Below, one piece after another: positions 42,301 to 56,800 of a stretch of DNA of 64,000 nt. Both the position numbers and the translations under genes were made by a program. Source of the stretch: Siphonodentalium dalli (lineage: Eukaryota > Mollusca > Scaphopoda > Gadilida > Siphonodentaliidae); contig CP136068.1 of assembly GCA_032622095.1 (NCBI GenBank), forward strand, positions 49,034,443 through 49,098,442. Reading direction: 5' to 3'. The notes under the pieces were generated by a model. It was given only the letters and a program-made list of their open reading frames with translations. It was not told where the DNA came from and ran no database searches. Each line of letters begins with the position of its first letter. Position 1 is the stretch's first letter.

Positions 42301-45300
42301 GTACTCAAAAGTGTGACAGACGGGCGAACAGATGGCTAGACGGACGAACGGAGCCCGTCTCTATAGTCCCCCTTTCTTTCAGAACGTCGGGGGACAATGA
42401 AGAGTCTCCAGATTAAATTTGTTTTGCAACCATTTGCCCCAGCTTATATAATTTAATAATGAAACAAGTCTGCCTTTTTAAATGGCATTAAAATGACAAC
42501 TCAATAGCTCCTTCATAACAATATTTAGACATATTTATAGCTTAGTGACTTAATAGGTTGGATCGAGACATGTTATTGCATCACAAAAACAAACATGGTA
42601 CTGAATTAATGCGATACCGATTTTGATTCATTTTTCAGTGTCGTCCCTCACATTTTTTTTTTCCGGTAACAAGTATAATATTTGCATTCAGGATGTGCCT
42701 CACCTGTTCAATAAGCTTTCTGAAAGTGTACAACAATAATTTTAATGAGTTTCTGTTAGCACAACATAAACAAGGGGTACGCATCTAAGATGCTTTTGTC
42801 GAGTTTTTTGGCAGTCGAAACAAACTTCTGCCAATAAGGTGCACAACTCCGGGAAAAAAAGTTGGACGGTGGTATATTATTGCAAAAGACCTATATACCA
42901 AATATTAATTGAATCCGTTAATATTTCATTGAGTTTTCGCACTAACGGTGATAAAATTGTGATTAAAATAGACAAACTAAGACCCATAACTCCGGAAAAA
43001 AAATTCGGACAAACCAGGTTTTCGAACTCGTCCGAGATATTGTTGTAATAGACTCATATACCAAATATTGTTTAAATCGGTTAATATTTCATCGAGTTAT
43101 CGCGCTAACGGTGATAACATTGCTAAAAATAGACAAACTAAGACCCATAACTCTGCACAAAAAAAATCAGACAAAACTGGTTTTCGAACTCGTCCGAGAT
43201 ATAGTTGCAGAAGACTCATATACCAAATATTGTTGAAATCGGTTAATATTTCATCGAGTTATCGTGCTAACGGTGATAAAATTGCTAAAAATAGACAAAC
43301 TAAGACCCATAATTCCGCGAAAAAAAACCGGACAAACCAGGTTTTTGAACTCGTCCGAGATATTGTTTTAGGAGACTCATATACCAAATATTTTTGAAAT
43401 CGGTTAATATTTCATCGAGTTATCGCGCTAACGGAGATAAAATTGCTAAAAATAGACAAACTAAGACTCATAACTCCGGAAAAGAAATTCGGACAAACCT
43501 GGTTTTCGAACTCGTCCGAGATATTGTTGCAAGAGTCTCATTTACCAAATATTGTTGAAATTGGTTGATATTTGCGTGAGTTATCGCGCTATCGGTGAAA
43601 ATCTGAACTAAAAACCATCTAAGATGGATAACTCTTGTTAAAAAGTTCAGACGTGACCAATTTTCTACAGGCAGTAAATAGTCATTGGGAGCAACTGCTA
43701 TACCAAATTTGTTTGGAATCCGTTCACAAATGTCAAAGTTATAAGGCATTCTTTAGGTCCGCCGGCCCGCCCGCCCGCCCCTCGTCAAACCATAAGTCGA
43801 GTTTTTGAATGCTAGAATCTCATCCCAACACTATTTTTTCATCCCCTCCATACTCTTTTGATAATTTTTGATAAATATTGATCTGCTGCTGTTGGTGTTC
43901 ATTGCCATAAGGCCACATAAAAATGCAACTTCGTTTCTCAAGGACCGCCGCGTCTTAAAAAACTGTGCGCATTGGCACTTTTTATCGCCGGCTTATAATA
44001 AGCTTACTACCCTACCGCGCGTTCCCAATTTTCACTGTTGAGATTGGCAGGATGAAAGCAATGTAAGTATATAGAGTTATGCCTCTTTGGTGGTAAAAGT
44101 ACACCGGATTCCGGGTTGCGAGATCGAGCGCACCTCCTCGTTGTTTCCGGTATGAAAAATGGCCACGCTCATAACTAATAAATGTTGCCGTGTTTGGAAA
44201 GAAGCTGGGAGCATCTCTTCAACACCTTGTACCATGGACAGTTATACCATGCCATAATACACATTCTTTTCAATTCCTTCGGGAGAAAGTTATTGACGAA
44301 AACAAACGGATAATTCTTACTGAATACCGAGAGGAAACTCGGCGAACAATTCTGAAATCACTTTTCACACTGTTTCAAGTTCGCGTTTCAAAATTGAAAA
44401 CATCGGATTTTTATTGTGTTGATGAATAGTTAAATACCTCTGATGTTGCAACAACATTCGGATGTTCGGTCGATACATACAACTCGAAATAATTATAAAA
44501 AAGGATGACATTGATGTTACAGTTCCAAATTATGCTGGTGATTCATGTATTTAAAAAAAACGCTTTTGAACTTCTATTCTAATGAAGAAGGAAAGTACCA
44601 CATTTCCAACATACAACAGCAAACCAAGAAGAGATGATTTATCGATAGACTTATTGTGTCAATGAAATGAGAACACTTGGATTTCAAAAGGCATGCTCTT
44701 TATCAAAAATGTTTGAACATTTCATTGGGTATAATGACCCCAAAAATAAAAAAATTATCATTTCTAATTGCATATATAAATTCCTTCCCAAATGGAATAT
44801 AGTTTCAGACTTTCAGATACTTTCCCATTTCAGATCTGTTATCATTTAGCTGCATGTACTCTGTCCACCACCTAAGGCTTTCCATGTTATATGATAAATT
44901 TGAATAAGGAGTGTTTTGTTACACGGTATCATTAAAATAAAATTATAAAAAACAAAAACCAGCCTCCCTCATCTGAAAAATTTGAAATAAATAATAATAA
45001 CATATACCTGCCTCCCTCATCACTTTTGAAAAAAAAAATTCCTTGAGAAACAAACACCTTTTTTTATGTGGCCTAACTCATAAAGTGTTATTATATTGAG
45101 CAGTTCCAAAGCACATGTCATGATATACAGTAATGCCCTGAGTAATCGACCCCTTAACCAGAAATATGGCTTGTTGCCATTCATCGGAAAGCTCTAGGTG
45201 AGAGCTTTCTGATGAATGGCAACAAGCCATATTTCCGACTAAATCCTGAAAAGTTACCCATAATTCTGCTGTGGTTAAGGGGTCGATTACTTAGGGCATT

Positions 45301-48300
45301 ACTGTAAATGGATCATACTTCAATTTGCACAACTTTACTTGACTATTTATGTTGGTGAGAAAAAACATTATACGCCCATACAAACCATGTCAAAATGGCA
45401 GGATGCTTTATTTCCGAGTTTCTGTATGAAGTTCCACCATGTGTCTAACTTCCTCAACGCCACAGCTTCCGTCTTTGCATTGTTCAGTTTATACACCTGC
45501 ATAATCAGCTTTATTCGCTTGATGTTGGTGATTATGTCTGCACAAATAAATGTTAAATATTGTAGATTCATGAAGAGTTATATAAGCATTATGTCACACA
45601 CAGTACCAACCTATCCAGTCTGTGAGCATGTTATTGACGAGGTACCGACGTGTGTTCTGTACTTAAATTTTATCAATATCTACCAGAGTGCACCAGTCAT
45701 ACTTCCTTTCTGACTGTCACTTGCTGGGTACTACTCTGTGATTTCTATATTTAGCGTGGAGTTTTCCAGCCAAAATGGCGAAAACCGATCGCCCCAAAGT
45801 CAAATTTCCTATGTGGTTTGAGAACAATTACCGCAATAAAAACTTAATGACAGAATGGAGACTCAAAGCGGTTGTTTTTTGACGATTTTCGCAAACTATT
45901 CGTCAAAATTGCAGCAAATTAGAACTCTTGTGTTTGACGTGCCATGCATGTTGCTGTGATAATGTCGTCCATGTGCGTTTAGATATTTGTGTTGATAAAA
46001 TAATCAGAGAACCAAATCACACCATTTTGCAATGTAGTTCTTTGGTTCTAGCCGGAATTTCGAAACTTAGGGTATGAAATTACACAAATTTTGTGCAATA
46101 TTTCGTGTGCTTCATAAGGACAGAATGTTGCTATGTTCGCTTAGTATATATCTTAATATCATGGAAATCCACCAAATGTGGGTAAAATTTCGCTGGTAGC
46201 AGTGCCGCAGCGGTCTTACCAATTCATCAAGGGAGGTAAACCCTGCATGGAGTTTGAATTTTTATCTGGACTGTACTGCAAGTCTATTATTCTCGATGTT
46301 GTGGAATAACTGTTATCTCCAAGTTTTTAATTTTTATGCATTTTTGGTAAATATAAATAAGGAGGAGGAGTGTTGTGAGTGGAGGGGAGAATCTTTCACA
46401 TTGTGGACACTTGGTTGACTTGTTGACAGAGATAATCGAATAATATTCAATTAGTCGAACCCCTCCAAAAATTTCCCTTTTCTCTGCCCATAGGTATAAC
46501 ATGGGCCATGTGGTAAAACTGTTTTTAACTTTTTAGTATCCAACTTTTAACTTTCCGTTTAGAATGTTCAAACGCCGCGATTGTCAGCGGTTACTTTGCT
46601 AAAGCTACATGTCAATACCGCTAGAGGACATTTGTCCCATGGTCTATCATCAACCACTATCCAATGATCCAATTAATGTATCTACATATAGTTATTAATA
46701 GATCCACATGCTGGTGAATGGCGCCATAATAAGATTCCGAAAACGGAAGTGCAAATTACGTGAACAGGTGGCCGGGCAACAATTTTGTTTCGTGAAAATG
46801 TTCCACTGAATCCGCTCTGTCGGTGCTTGAGATCAAAGATCGATTGTTTCCCGATTTGAACAGATGTTTCGTATATTCATGGAGCCATTTTATTTAATGA
46901 CTATTCTGGCATTACACTGTTTATCCAATAAACTAAATACTTAACCCTTTACCCAACAGAAGGGCCCTGTGCCAATGCATTCTCTTATATATGCGAGTCG
47001 ACCATAGGTCGCCTCGCATATATAAGAGAATGCATTGGCTTAACACATTAAAAATTATAAAATTGTTAAAGAATGTAAGAAAAAATGGTAAAAAATGTTA
47101 AAAACAGATTTTTTTTAGGCCAATGCATTCTCTTATATATGCGAGGCGACCTATGGTCGACTCGCATATATAAGAGAATGCATTGGCACAGGGCATGACT
47201 AACTATCACAATGTGGTCAAGGAGCCGGTTCCAATGATATCCATATTTGTATGGTTCTATTGAGACAGACAGAAGATATTTTAGGCTGTTGAAGCTTTAT
47301 TTGGCCGGTTTTGGCCGGTTTGTTGGGTAAAGGGTTAATCAGCATCTAGTGTCACTAACTCACATCTAACTGTTATACTGTGACAAGTACATGTAAACTG
47401 GCAGAATAGACCCAAATCGGAATCGTAAGTTTGTAATTTTGTAATGTGTTAACCATGCTGTCGGGAGCTAGTCGCATGATAATATTATAAAAATAATTGT
47501 ACAAATTCAAATTCAAAGATATTTCCCTGTTCGTTATTTATTAGAGACATAAAATTTGCTTGGAATGGTTGAAGACAACAAAATGGTTCCAAATACTACG
47601 AAACATATGTGCAGCCTTGTGTGAAGAAAGTGAAAAGATACAAACTATTTAGTCTATGTGTAATCTTCCCAAAAAAAAAAAATCAAAAAAAAATACACAG
47701 TTGGTACTTAAGCAGGGTTCCTGCACCTATTTTCATATGAAATTCAAGGGTTTTCAAGGAGTGTAGGGGGCCAAAATTCAAGGGTTTTCAAGGAGGCATA
47801 TACTCAAATTTCAACGGTTTTCAAGGACAGTCATGTGTCAATAATCAATATGTAAATAGTATTCGACCTTGTTTCTGTGAATATGTCACAGTGTGGTAGT
47901 ACAGGTACAGTCTTACTACTGTAACTAATATATTTCTACATCAACTTGTCATCAAGCTGCACAAGTGGTCTCAATTCAAAACCAATTTGCACTATCTGGT
48001 TTATGCAAGTTACTGATCACAAAGTATAGCCATATAGAGATGGGCAGTACTCGGTATTTACCGTGCGGTATCGGTATCAGCGTAATACCGATTTACCGTA
48101 CCGAATCAAAACTAAAAATACCGTATTTTCGGTAATGAAATTATTCATGTGTTGCCAGCGTATGTGCGTGCCTTGTCACCGTATATAAGCAACGAGAATC
48201 GGATAATTATGATAACTCAGTGTAACAAGTCGGTACAACATGTATTAGTCTATTGCAACATTGTTAAATAAATGGCACAGCTGCCCGACGGCATCTTTGA

Positions 48301-51300
48301 TCTTTACGACATCTTAATGACAATGTAACTAACACCATGACGTTTGACAACTCATAGCTGGATCGTTATGTGTCAATTTCGGTATCCGTGCAAACTGGAA
48401 AATGCATGGGTAACTCGGTACAGGCCAGCACAAGTCTTTAAATCCTGTTCCATGTTGGATCGAACCATGTGTTATGTGGGGTCCCCGTGCACACCAAATT
48501 GAAACCCCCACATGTTACTTTATAATTAGACGGTGATGCAACAACGATTTGGTATACACATTGCAGAATTTTTTATACAACCTGATCTTGTCAATTGCAA
48601 ATAGCACCTCTTCTCGGAAAGTTGTGCACATATATGTCAGTACAAATATGTTTTTATCCTACTATAAATTAAACATATATATACTTGCCGGCATATTATA
48701 CATAGGTGCCTATATTTGACCAAAAAAAGATCGCGTGATAACTTTAAATTAACAATTGGGCACCATGTGCTACCGGTAATTTACCTGCTATAAATAAGAG
48801 GGACTCTTATATATATATGGATGGTATGAATTACGCTACAAGGAGGAGATAATGAACCACCCGCTGGTTTTGGCATCTGCAGTTCGGAAATTGCCATTGT
48901 TTGCCGATTTTCATGACATCGCGCATACGTTCATAAATTTGTGAATTGTGATTACTGATTACTCACAATTTTATTCACTCATGGAAATGTTACGGAAATC
49001 AAATTGACATGAACAAATATTGTAGTCATGCTCTTATTCTTTTCAAATTAATGCAACCACATGCGTGTAAATCATCAAAGAAATGTGTGAATATTACTTA
49101 ATTGCGTAGGTCATTTTGTTGCCTAATTTAGCTATTGTCACGAATGTAGTAAATCTGGACCGTGGTCATATACCTGTATACATGTATATTGTTCAGCTAA
49201 AAACTTGAATTACAACAATTTACCGGGAATATCTGCTCTAGTCTTATAATTTAATAGCAATACCGATTACCGTACCGATACCGAGGTAAATCGACGAAAA
49301 TTTACCGATACCGAGATTGAAATGTCAATACCGCCCATCTCTACTTTGGGCATAGATCATTAAATCATATCTTGATCCATTTAATTTGTTTGAGAATTAT
49401 AAAATAAATTCACTGATAAATGTAAACAGTCTTGAAAATGCCAAGAAAAATATGCTATCTACAATTCTACATGATACTAAATGTGGTTCATATTGTAGCA
49501 ATGAGTATTATATTGAAAAGTAGTTATTTTTAATTAGATAATGATAGGACAAGCAAATTATTGTTTCATTATGGCCTATGGGTGATTTCAAAATACATAA
49601 ATTATGTATAGTGAATGACGATGATGCTGATGTATATTCTAATTGACAATGTGCACGGAAGGCCCAATTATTGTTTCTAGTGGTTGTGTGTGTAAAACCT
49701 TTGATTGTATATTTGAAACACTTTTATACCAACCAATTCATGGTGATTAAACAAAACAAATAAAAACCAAAACAACTTTGATAACAGTTCCTGAAATAGC
49801 GCAGGGTTTTCCCTGACCGCATCACGTATTCCTACACTAACTCATCTTCTATGGTATGCGCGACATGATTAGTGGAAAATAGAGAACCGAAGTAGTGACA
49901 ACCAATCAGAGAGCCACTAACATCAGCATGCACAAGTCTAACCTAAAGGAACCGACGTAAACAGACGGAACCCAGCGGAAATTACCGAAGTGTTACTCTT
50001 CTTGGTTCCGTATTACGGAGCACCGCGAGTTATATTAATTTAACTTCATTACGCGATCGGCGAGAATTGGATTTTTCCAGGGTTTTCAAGGAGGGGTTGA
50101 GAATTCCAGGGTCCTTGCAAACTCATTTTCTCATTCCAGGGTTTTCAAGGATTTTCAAGGAGTCGCGGGTACCCTGTTAAGGGTTCAAATGCGGCACATG
50201 TCACAGTTACAAGTTATCACTGATCAATTACGTCACACCGAAATAGACATTGTAGCAAATTGGCACCGATGCTTTGAAGTCTTTGGCGATCAACATAAAA
50301 GAAACCACGCCAACACGTGTGTTTGAGTGCATGACTGACGGCAGTGGCCATGCCGGCATCATCAAACAAACAATACTAAAGGGCTTTAACTAGTTAATTA
50401 AGTGTTTATCTCATACCGAATTATGAATGAAGTACTAGTGACTTACTTGGATTTATACTGAATTTGTCTATCAATCATTTTCCATGATTCTCAGATAGAA
50501 TTATTACAGTCAGGACATCTCATACAGAATTATAGATAAAGTAATAGTGACTTACTTGGGTTTATACCGAAGTTGTCCACCAAACTTCTCCAGGCAGAGA
50601 ATGAGGCGATCTTGATGTCTGAAGAGGCACTTTTGAAGCCATGTTCGACGATAGGCAGCATATGGTTGATTAGCGAACCTTGATGAAGTTCCTGGATAAT
50701 AAAGTAGAATATACTTTAATAATATATTTTTTGGTTTTCCACACTGAATACATCACAGAAGAATTATAAGTTTGTGGGTTGAAAAATATGAGCATGATTG
50801 ATAGATTCCATCACAACGACATCAGTAGCCTCGACATAAAAATTTCAATTGAAACTACAGTAATGCTCTGAAAATATACTCCTTAACTACAGCAGAATTA
50901 TGGGTAACATTTTAGGATTTAGTCGGAAATATGGCTTGTTGCCTTCATCGGAAAGCTCTTGGCGAGAGCTTTCCGACGAATGGCAACAAGCCATATTTCC
51001 GACTAAATCCTGAAAAATTACACATAATTCTGCTGTAGTTAAGGAGTCAATTATTTAGAGCATTACTGTACAACTACCTACACACACTACAAAATCATTG
51101 TTCGGTGGTAACAAATAATTTATTTACAATCTGTTTCCCTCCTGCATCTACTTCCCCATATAAAAGTTTGTAAACTAGACATTAATATTGATGGACCTTT
51201 AATACGAGTGCCAAATAAGCATACATGTATACATATTAATTTCCGGATATATTTCCTATGGTCGTTATTTGGCGGCCTGTATGTTTGTTAATATATTCAT

Positions 51301-53845
51301 GGAATAAAATCTTAGCAGTTAATAATAAGCCACTAGGCCAATATAAACATTTTTTACATATCCTCCCGACCCTATTTTTATTCCTCTTTGATTTGGATAT
51401 CTTTAATGTAAATGTTTTTCTCATGCCTTAACCGTCAAATTACAGATCAATGACCCATCAGTCAGTCTATTTTTATCAAATTGGACAATCTAAATCACCA
51501 TGTATTATATAGTATAGGATACTGCTTCAATATCTAGAACTGTCCATGACCATTTATGTTAGGAAGAATAAAATATAAAAAATAAAATTCGCCCTCCCAC
51601 CCCATTTTTCTGAAAAAGTTGGATGTAAATATAGCAATATTGGCCTTATAAAGTGCCTTTAACCAAGTATCCTTGAATAAATCTGGGATATTTTTCAAAT
51701 AAATATCTGTGATGAGACCGTTGTTGGATTCATGGGTTCAAGAGAGGTTCATGAGAACTCAGAATTTAGATTCATTTGGTCTAGTCTCTTCCATATTTCG
51801 AGCTCCATGCAACAATAATCAATTCATCTTCACTAACGGCTATGATTGTCCTAATTAAATCATTGAATCATTGTGGCTTGTTGATATCTAAACCTAATTT
51901 AAAAAAAAAAATTGGAAACTACATCATTTTAATTATTTACACTTTTTGAGAAATAAACATACCTCTCCAAGAATTCTGACAACATATGACCAAACTCTCA
52001 GACAATAAATCTCATGTTTATTCATCAACAGCTTCTTCAGTTCAGGCACAAATATCTGAAATAAATAATACAGTTCATCAGTTGAAATCTTCAAATATAT
52101 ATAAAAAAAAAACGAGTTGCACAGCAACGGCATTTATCCTGTCGAGTGTCAAAGACCTAACTGCTATAGGATGCACATGTGGTAGGTTGTTTATAAAGCT
52201 AAGAATAGAACCAATGCAAGATCACGTGCCCGATTGAGCCAGTAGCTAAACATAGATCTGATGTAACACAAAGATCGATACTCAAATTCCATTGGTAGGA
52301 TTAGCACGAAGTATATAGATCAGTAATCAGAGTTAATCTCGAAACAAACCTAACCAAATAACTTTCTCGCAATGTTACCACAAAACCGCAGTAGCATCAA
52401 GGTGATATATAACCCTGATACTTATCATATTCAGCAAGTCGGAAAAGTGGAACTATTTTGTCAAAGGGACTTAACCAAGTTGTTACAGGGCTAATGTCTT
52501 TTCGCGAGATAATTTTTTTTTAGAAAGTAGGTTTTGTTTGAAACCCACCATCCCATTCCCCCCTTTTTTTTACCTTTGCCATTCACATGATTCAGAGGAC
52601 ATCATTAACCAGGTTGTCTAGTGTCTCATTTCAGATCTATTAAGGACAGTATATTCCAACAGGCTCAACTTGATATATGTTGTTGGCATGGCGCAAGGTG
52701 GGCCAAAAAGGGAAGATACTCTCAGCAAGAATTTGATAACTGGACGCCCTATCAATAATTTCGCGACTTCCTGTTTCATTAACAGTTTATACTAAAAGTA
52801 GTCAATTTGGCAAACCTGTCTTTATTATATTACAAACCTGCAGGATAAAAGAGTGTTTGGTCCAATGATGCACATTTTCAAAACACTCAAAATTATATCA
52901 AAAGATTTTGTGCATAAAATTGTTTGTAATACAGTTAGACTGTGTGTGAAAACTATGTACATAAGTATTACAGGAGCCAGGGTTTCCGCCAGGCCGGCTG
53001 CGGGTCCGTCCCACGGACCCATTCCCCTCGCAGATGATCTGTTTGATTCATACATGTAACAAAAGTCAGTAGCAGTATGTCATAAAAAATCCGGCTGCAA
53101 CAGGAGTTCGGGGGGTTAAACAGAATACTGGTGAAAAAGCGGGTCAATTGAGCACAGTGTGTTACCGGTACAGCGTAACCCTTTGAAATAAAAAACTACA
53201 ACGTATAATGTTTGGTATGCATTGAAATAGCGACGTTATATACAGCATAATAAATGTTGCGGTAACATCAAAGAATGTCGGACTGCTGAGTACGGATATT
53301 ATTTCTGTGGTTGAAACTACTCACGCTCGGAGCTCCCGTGCTATCGTACGATTACATAATTTGATCAAAGAATGCCGAATTGCTGAGTTAGGCAGAGTAG
53401 GGATCAACATACGCCAACAGGCGGTTCTCCTACCAAAGGAGGTATCTACTAGAGCTGGGACGGTTATGCGGTTAACCGGTTAACCACCAACTATGGCCGT
53501 GACCGGTCACGGATTTGCCGTGGTCGGTTAACCGTAACATCACTATTATAGTGTATGATCACTGTGATGGTCAGCTATAACTGGCTATAAGAGGGTTAAT
53601 CTGTCTCCGTCAATTAAAATGAATCTGAGATTGACGGAACAACATCAAACGCGGTGTGTCGGCTCTTTGAAGGCTACATTTAACAGCCTGCCGACGTCAA
53701 AACGAAACATCAAAGGGTCAGCACACGTGTGATCTTACAACATTGTCACATCGCATGACTCGTATTCAGTATTATTATCAGGAAGATAATTGTTTTTGTT
53801 ATCAACGACTAGTTATTTCTTGAGACTCCCGGCCCTTCAATCCAT

Positions 53846-53885
<40 letters not shown>

Positions 53886-56800
53886 ACAACATCACATACC
53901 AACGTATATGTAAGTATTTCATTAAGAATAAATAATAATTGTTCGCCCACCCAGCTACCGGAAATTGCGGAATAATCAATAAAATATTCCAGAATGTATA
54001 TTAAACCTTTCTAGTCGTCACTTCCGTGTCGGTGTGTTCAGCTTCCCGCCCGATCACATATCCCGATGGCGATGGAGTAATTTTACAAGGACAATAAATG
54101 AACACAACACAGCCTCACAGGGGAATGACATTGTATATTTATTTTATTCAGTAATAAATTGAAGATGTGTACTTAATTAGATATGTGATTATGTGTGTCA
54201 TGGGTGACAACTTCTTTGTATAATGGGCAGGAGCCGTTCTCAAACTTACCATGTCAGTGAGCATCACAATCATCGCCGTTCTGCATACTGGGCTTACCCA
54301 CCCATAATAGTACCTATAATATGTGGTTAACCGGTTAATCGCGGTTTTTTGCCGTTCATAACCGGTCAAGAAAAACCCATAACCGTCCCAGCTCTAGTAT
54401 CTACCTCCGAGATCCGTGCTATCGTACTGTTATAATACGGAACCTGTCCCAAATCAGTCTTTATAGCGGGAATTCATAGTGACAACACCATTCATTTGAC
54501 CCATATTACATAGATGGAGGATAAACACAAAAAACATACCCTCCCCCAATATGGAGATAAAGCCAAAGTACGGTCAATAATAGTTTCGTTGTCCCGCCTG
54601 GGTCCCCAAACACAAACAACGGCGCACATGTTCCCATTTCCCGCCAAAACTCAATTATATTTTATAACACGTTGGCTAAAACTCTATAGCAGCGGCCGTC
54701 AGTTGTTGGACTAATACAGACTATTGACAAGCTACGCGTTCCGAGTTTGAAAGATTTCGCTACCATTCATATTTCGCCGCTATAAATATCTCCTGCAGAC
54801 AAACCCTGCAGACTGCAGTATATATGATGTCACAGCGCACAAATAGTTTTACGATTGACAGAATACATGGAAAAATCAGTTTCATTTTCACGGAAGCTAC
54901 TTGAAATTCTAGGAAATACTTAATTCAATTCTCCCAGCTAGGTAGTATTGGACAATGCATAGATGCTTTTTAGTGTTTAGTTTCATTATACCTGTCTGAA
55001 TCTTATTTTTAAACACTGTAAATTGTAGCTTGGTATAGTCTTCAATCAGACGGCAGTCTTAATTGCGTAATTACATGATTAATTATCTGGATATCATCAA
55101 CAGAATTAATGCACCCACGGAAAATGATCGACTTGCGTAATATACGTAGCTTTGGATTGCTTTGTGGGACACTCAGGTGCAAGGAAATGGCTACTTTTCA
55201 GTGTCAAATAACAAAATTTTCGCCCGACAGAATGAACCATGGTCGTCCTGTCACGTTATGTGTTTCCCCAATACGGACATTTTAATTTGCCCTTGGCGGA
55301 AACTCTGCAGGAGCATAATATTGTTGTTCCTTGTTTTCAGTATAAGCATACACATTTAAAGAAATAAACAAATTCCGATTATAGTCTGATAAGATATTCT
55401 AATAGATTACTGTGGTGGGTTGTCCATATTGCCCTGGGGCATGTGGTCAATGGGACCAGTTCCCATACAAGATGCCAGATCCTATGTCAAAAATTCTGAT
55501 TAAATATTGAAACATTGTTGCGGGATAAGGGTGTGCTCTAGGGGGTATTTAAAACTCCACTATAATTTTTCAGCACAGTAAACAAGTGCATAAAAACTAA
55601 CATTTTTTATGTCTGCCATCACTTCATCAAAATCGCATAATTTTCACTGGAAACCTGATTTTCGAACTCATCTGAGAGATTCATGAGTAGAAGTCATGAT
55701 TGGATTGAGTTTGTTAACCCTTTCATGACTAGAGCTTCAAGAAATTTTGCGAAAACCCTGTGCCAATGCATTCTCTTATATATGTGAGTCTCCCATAGGA
55801 AGCCTCACAAATATAAGAGAATACATTGGCCTAACAATATTTACTTTCACCTTGTAAGCTTGTGCATTCTCTTTTATATGCGAGGTTGCCTGTAGGTGAC
55901 TCGCATATATTAGAGAATGCATTGGCACAGGATATTTAATGCTGCACCAGTGCGACTTCTTCCATGAAAGGGTTAAAGTTATCATGCTTAGGTCGTGACA
56001 TGGAGACACATAATGTCCTCCATCAAACCATAGGTCAAGTTTTGTTATAAAACTCTAAACAAATATTCAGGCATGCTGCACTCCCACACGCCTCGAAAAT
56101 GCTGGGCCATAATGTAATAAACTAACATTTTTTATGTCTGCTATCATTTCAGGACATAAGTCTTCTTTAGATATTGATATCAGAGGTAGAGAGGCCTCGA
56201 CAACAGATGCAGCACTGTCTCTCATCTTCTCGTCCTTATGCACCAGCATTGGAATAACAAGCTTTATCCACTGGGGGCTGCTAGCCTTCATGTGGTCAGG
56301 AACCTGATTCACAAGCCTACAAAATACAAACACTATGAAAATATTTTATCTCCAGCAAAATCGGGACTACATGGAGGTTTGGAAATAGGATGAGTAAACT
56401 TGAACCCAGAGGAGGAGACTTTCGCGAGATAATAATGTTTTGTCACCACAAAGATCCTACAATGTAAAAAGGCTGCATGAATTTGTTTGGTTGTATTGTA
56501 CTAAGAAATAGAGTCTGAAATGGTTTGGTGTATTGCATGAATTCAAAAGAAAAAAAGATATGTGGTTGTGGTTTCTGTACCGACCATATTTTGAACCCCA
56601 TATAATAATGATATGTTCATGGTTTCAAGAAAATCTTAAGAATATGTTTATGAAAATTTGTAAAAAACAAAATGTTTTCAATGGCTTTTTATTCCCAGTT
56701 TAAGAATTATATCTATTACAGTTTATACCAAGACAATCAAAATTAATTTTAGCTCATTCTTGCAGATAACTTATAGGACAATAATAGATGGTTTTGATTG

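Noticed and set aside
43068-43397. 109-codon ORF with repeated VNISSSYRANGD
   Set aside because: It is a translation of the tandem units of the antisense repeat family; other copies of the units are full of stops.
53790-53975. ORF with a polyproline run
   Set aside because: Product of the poly-C tract inside the hAT-like element.
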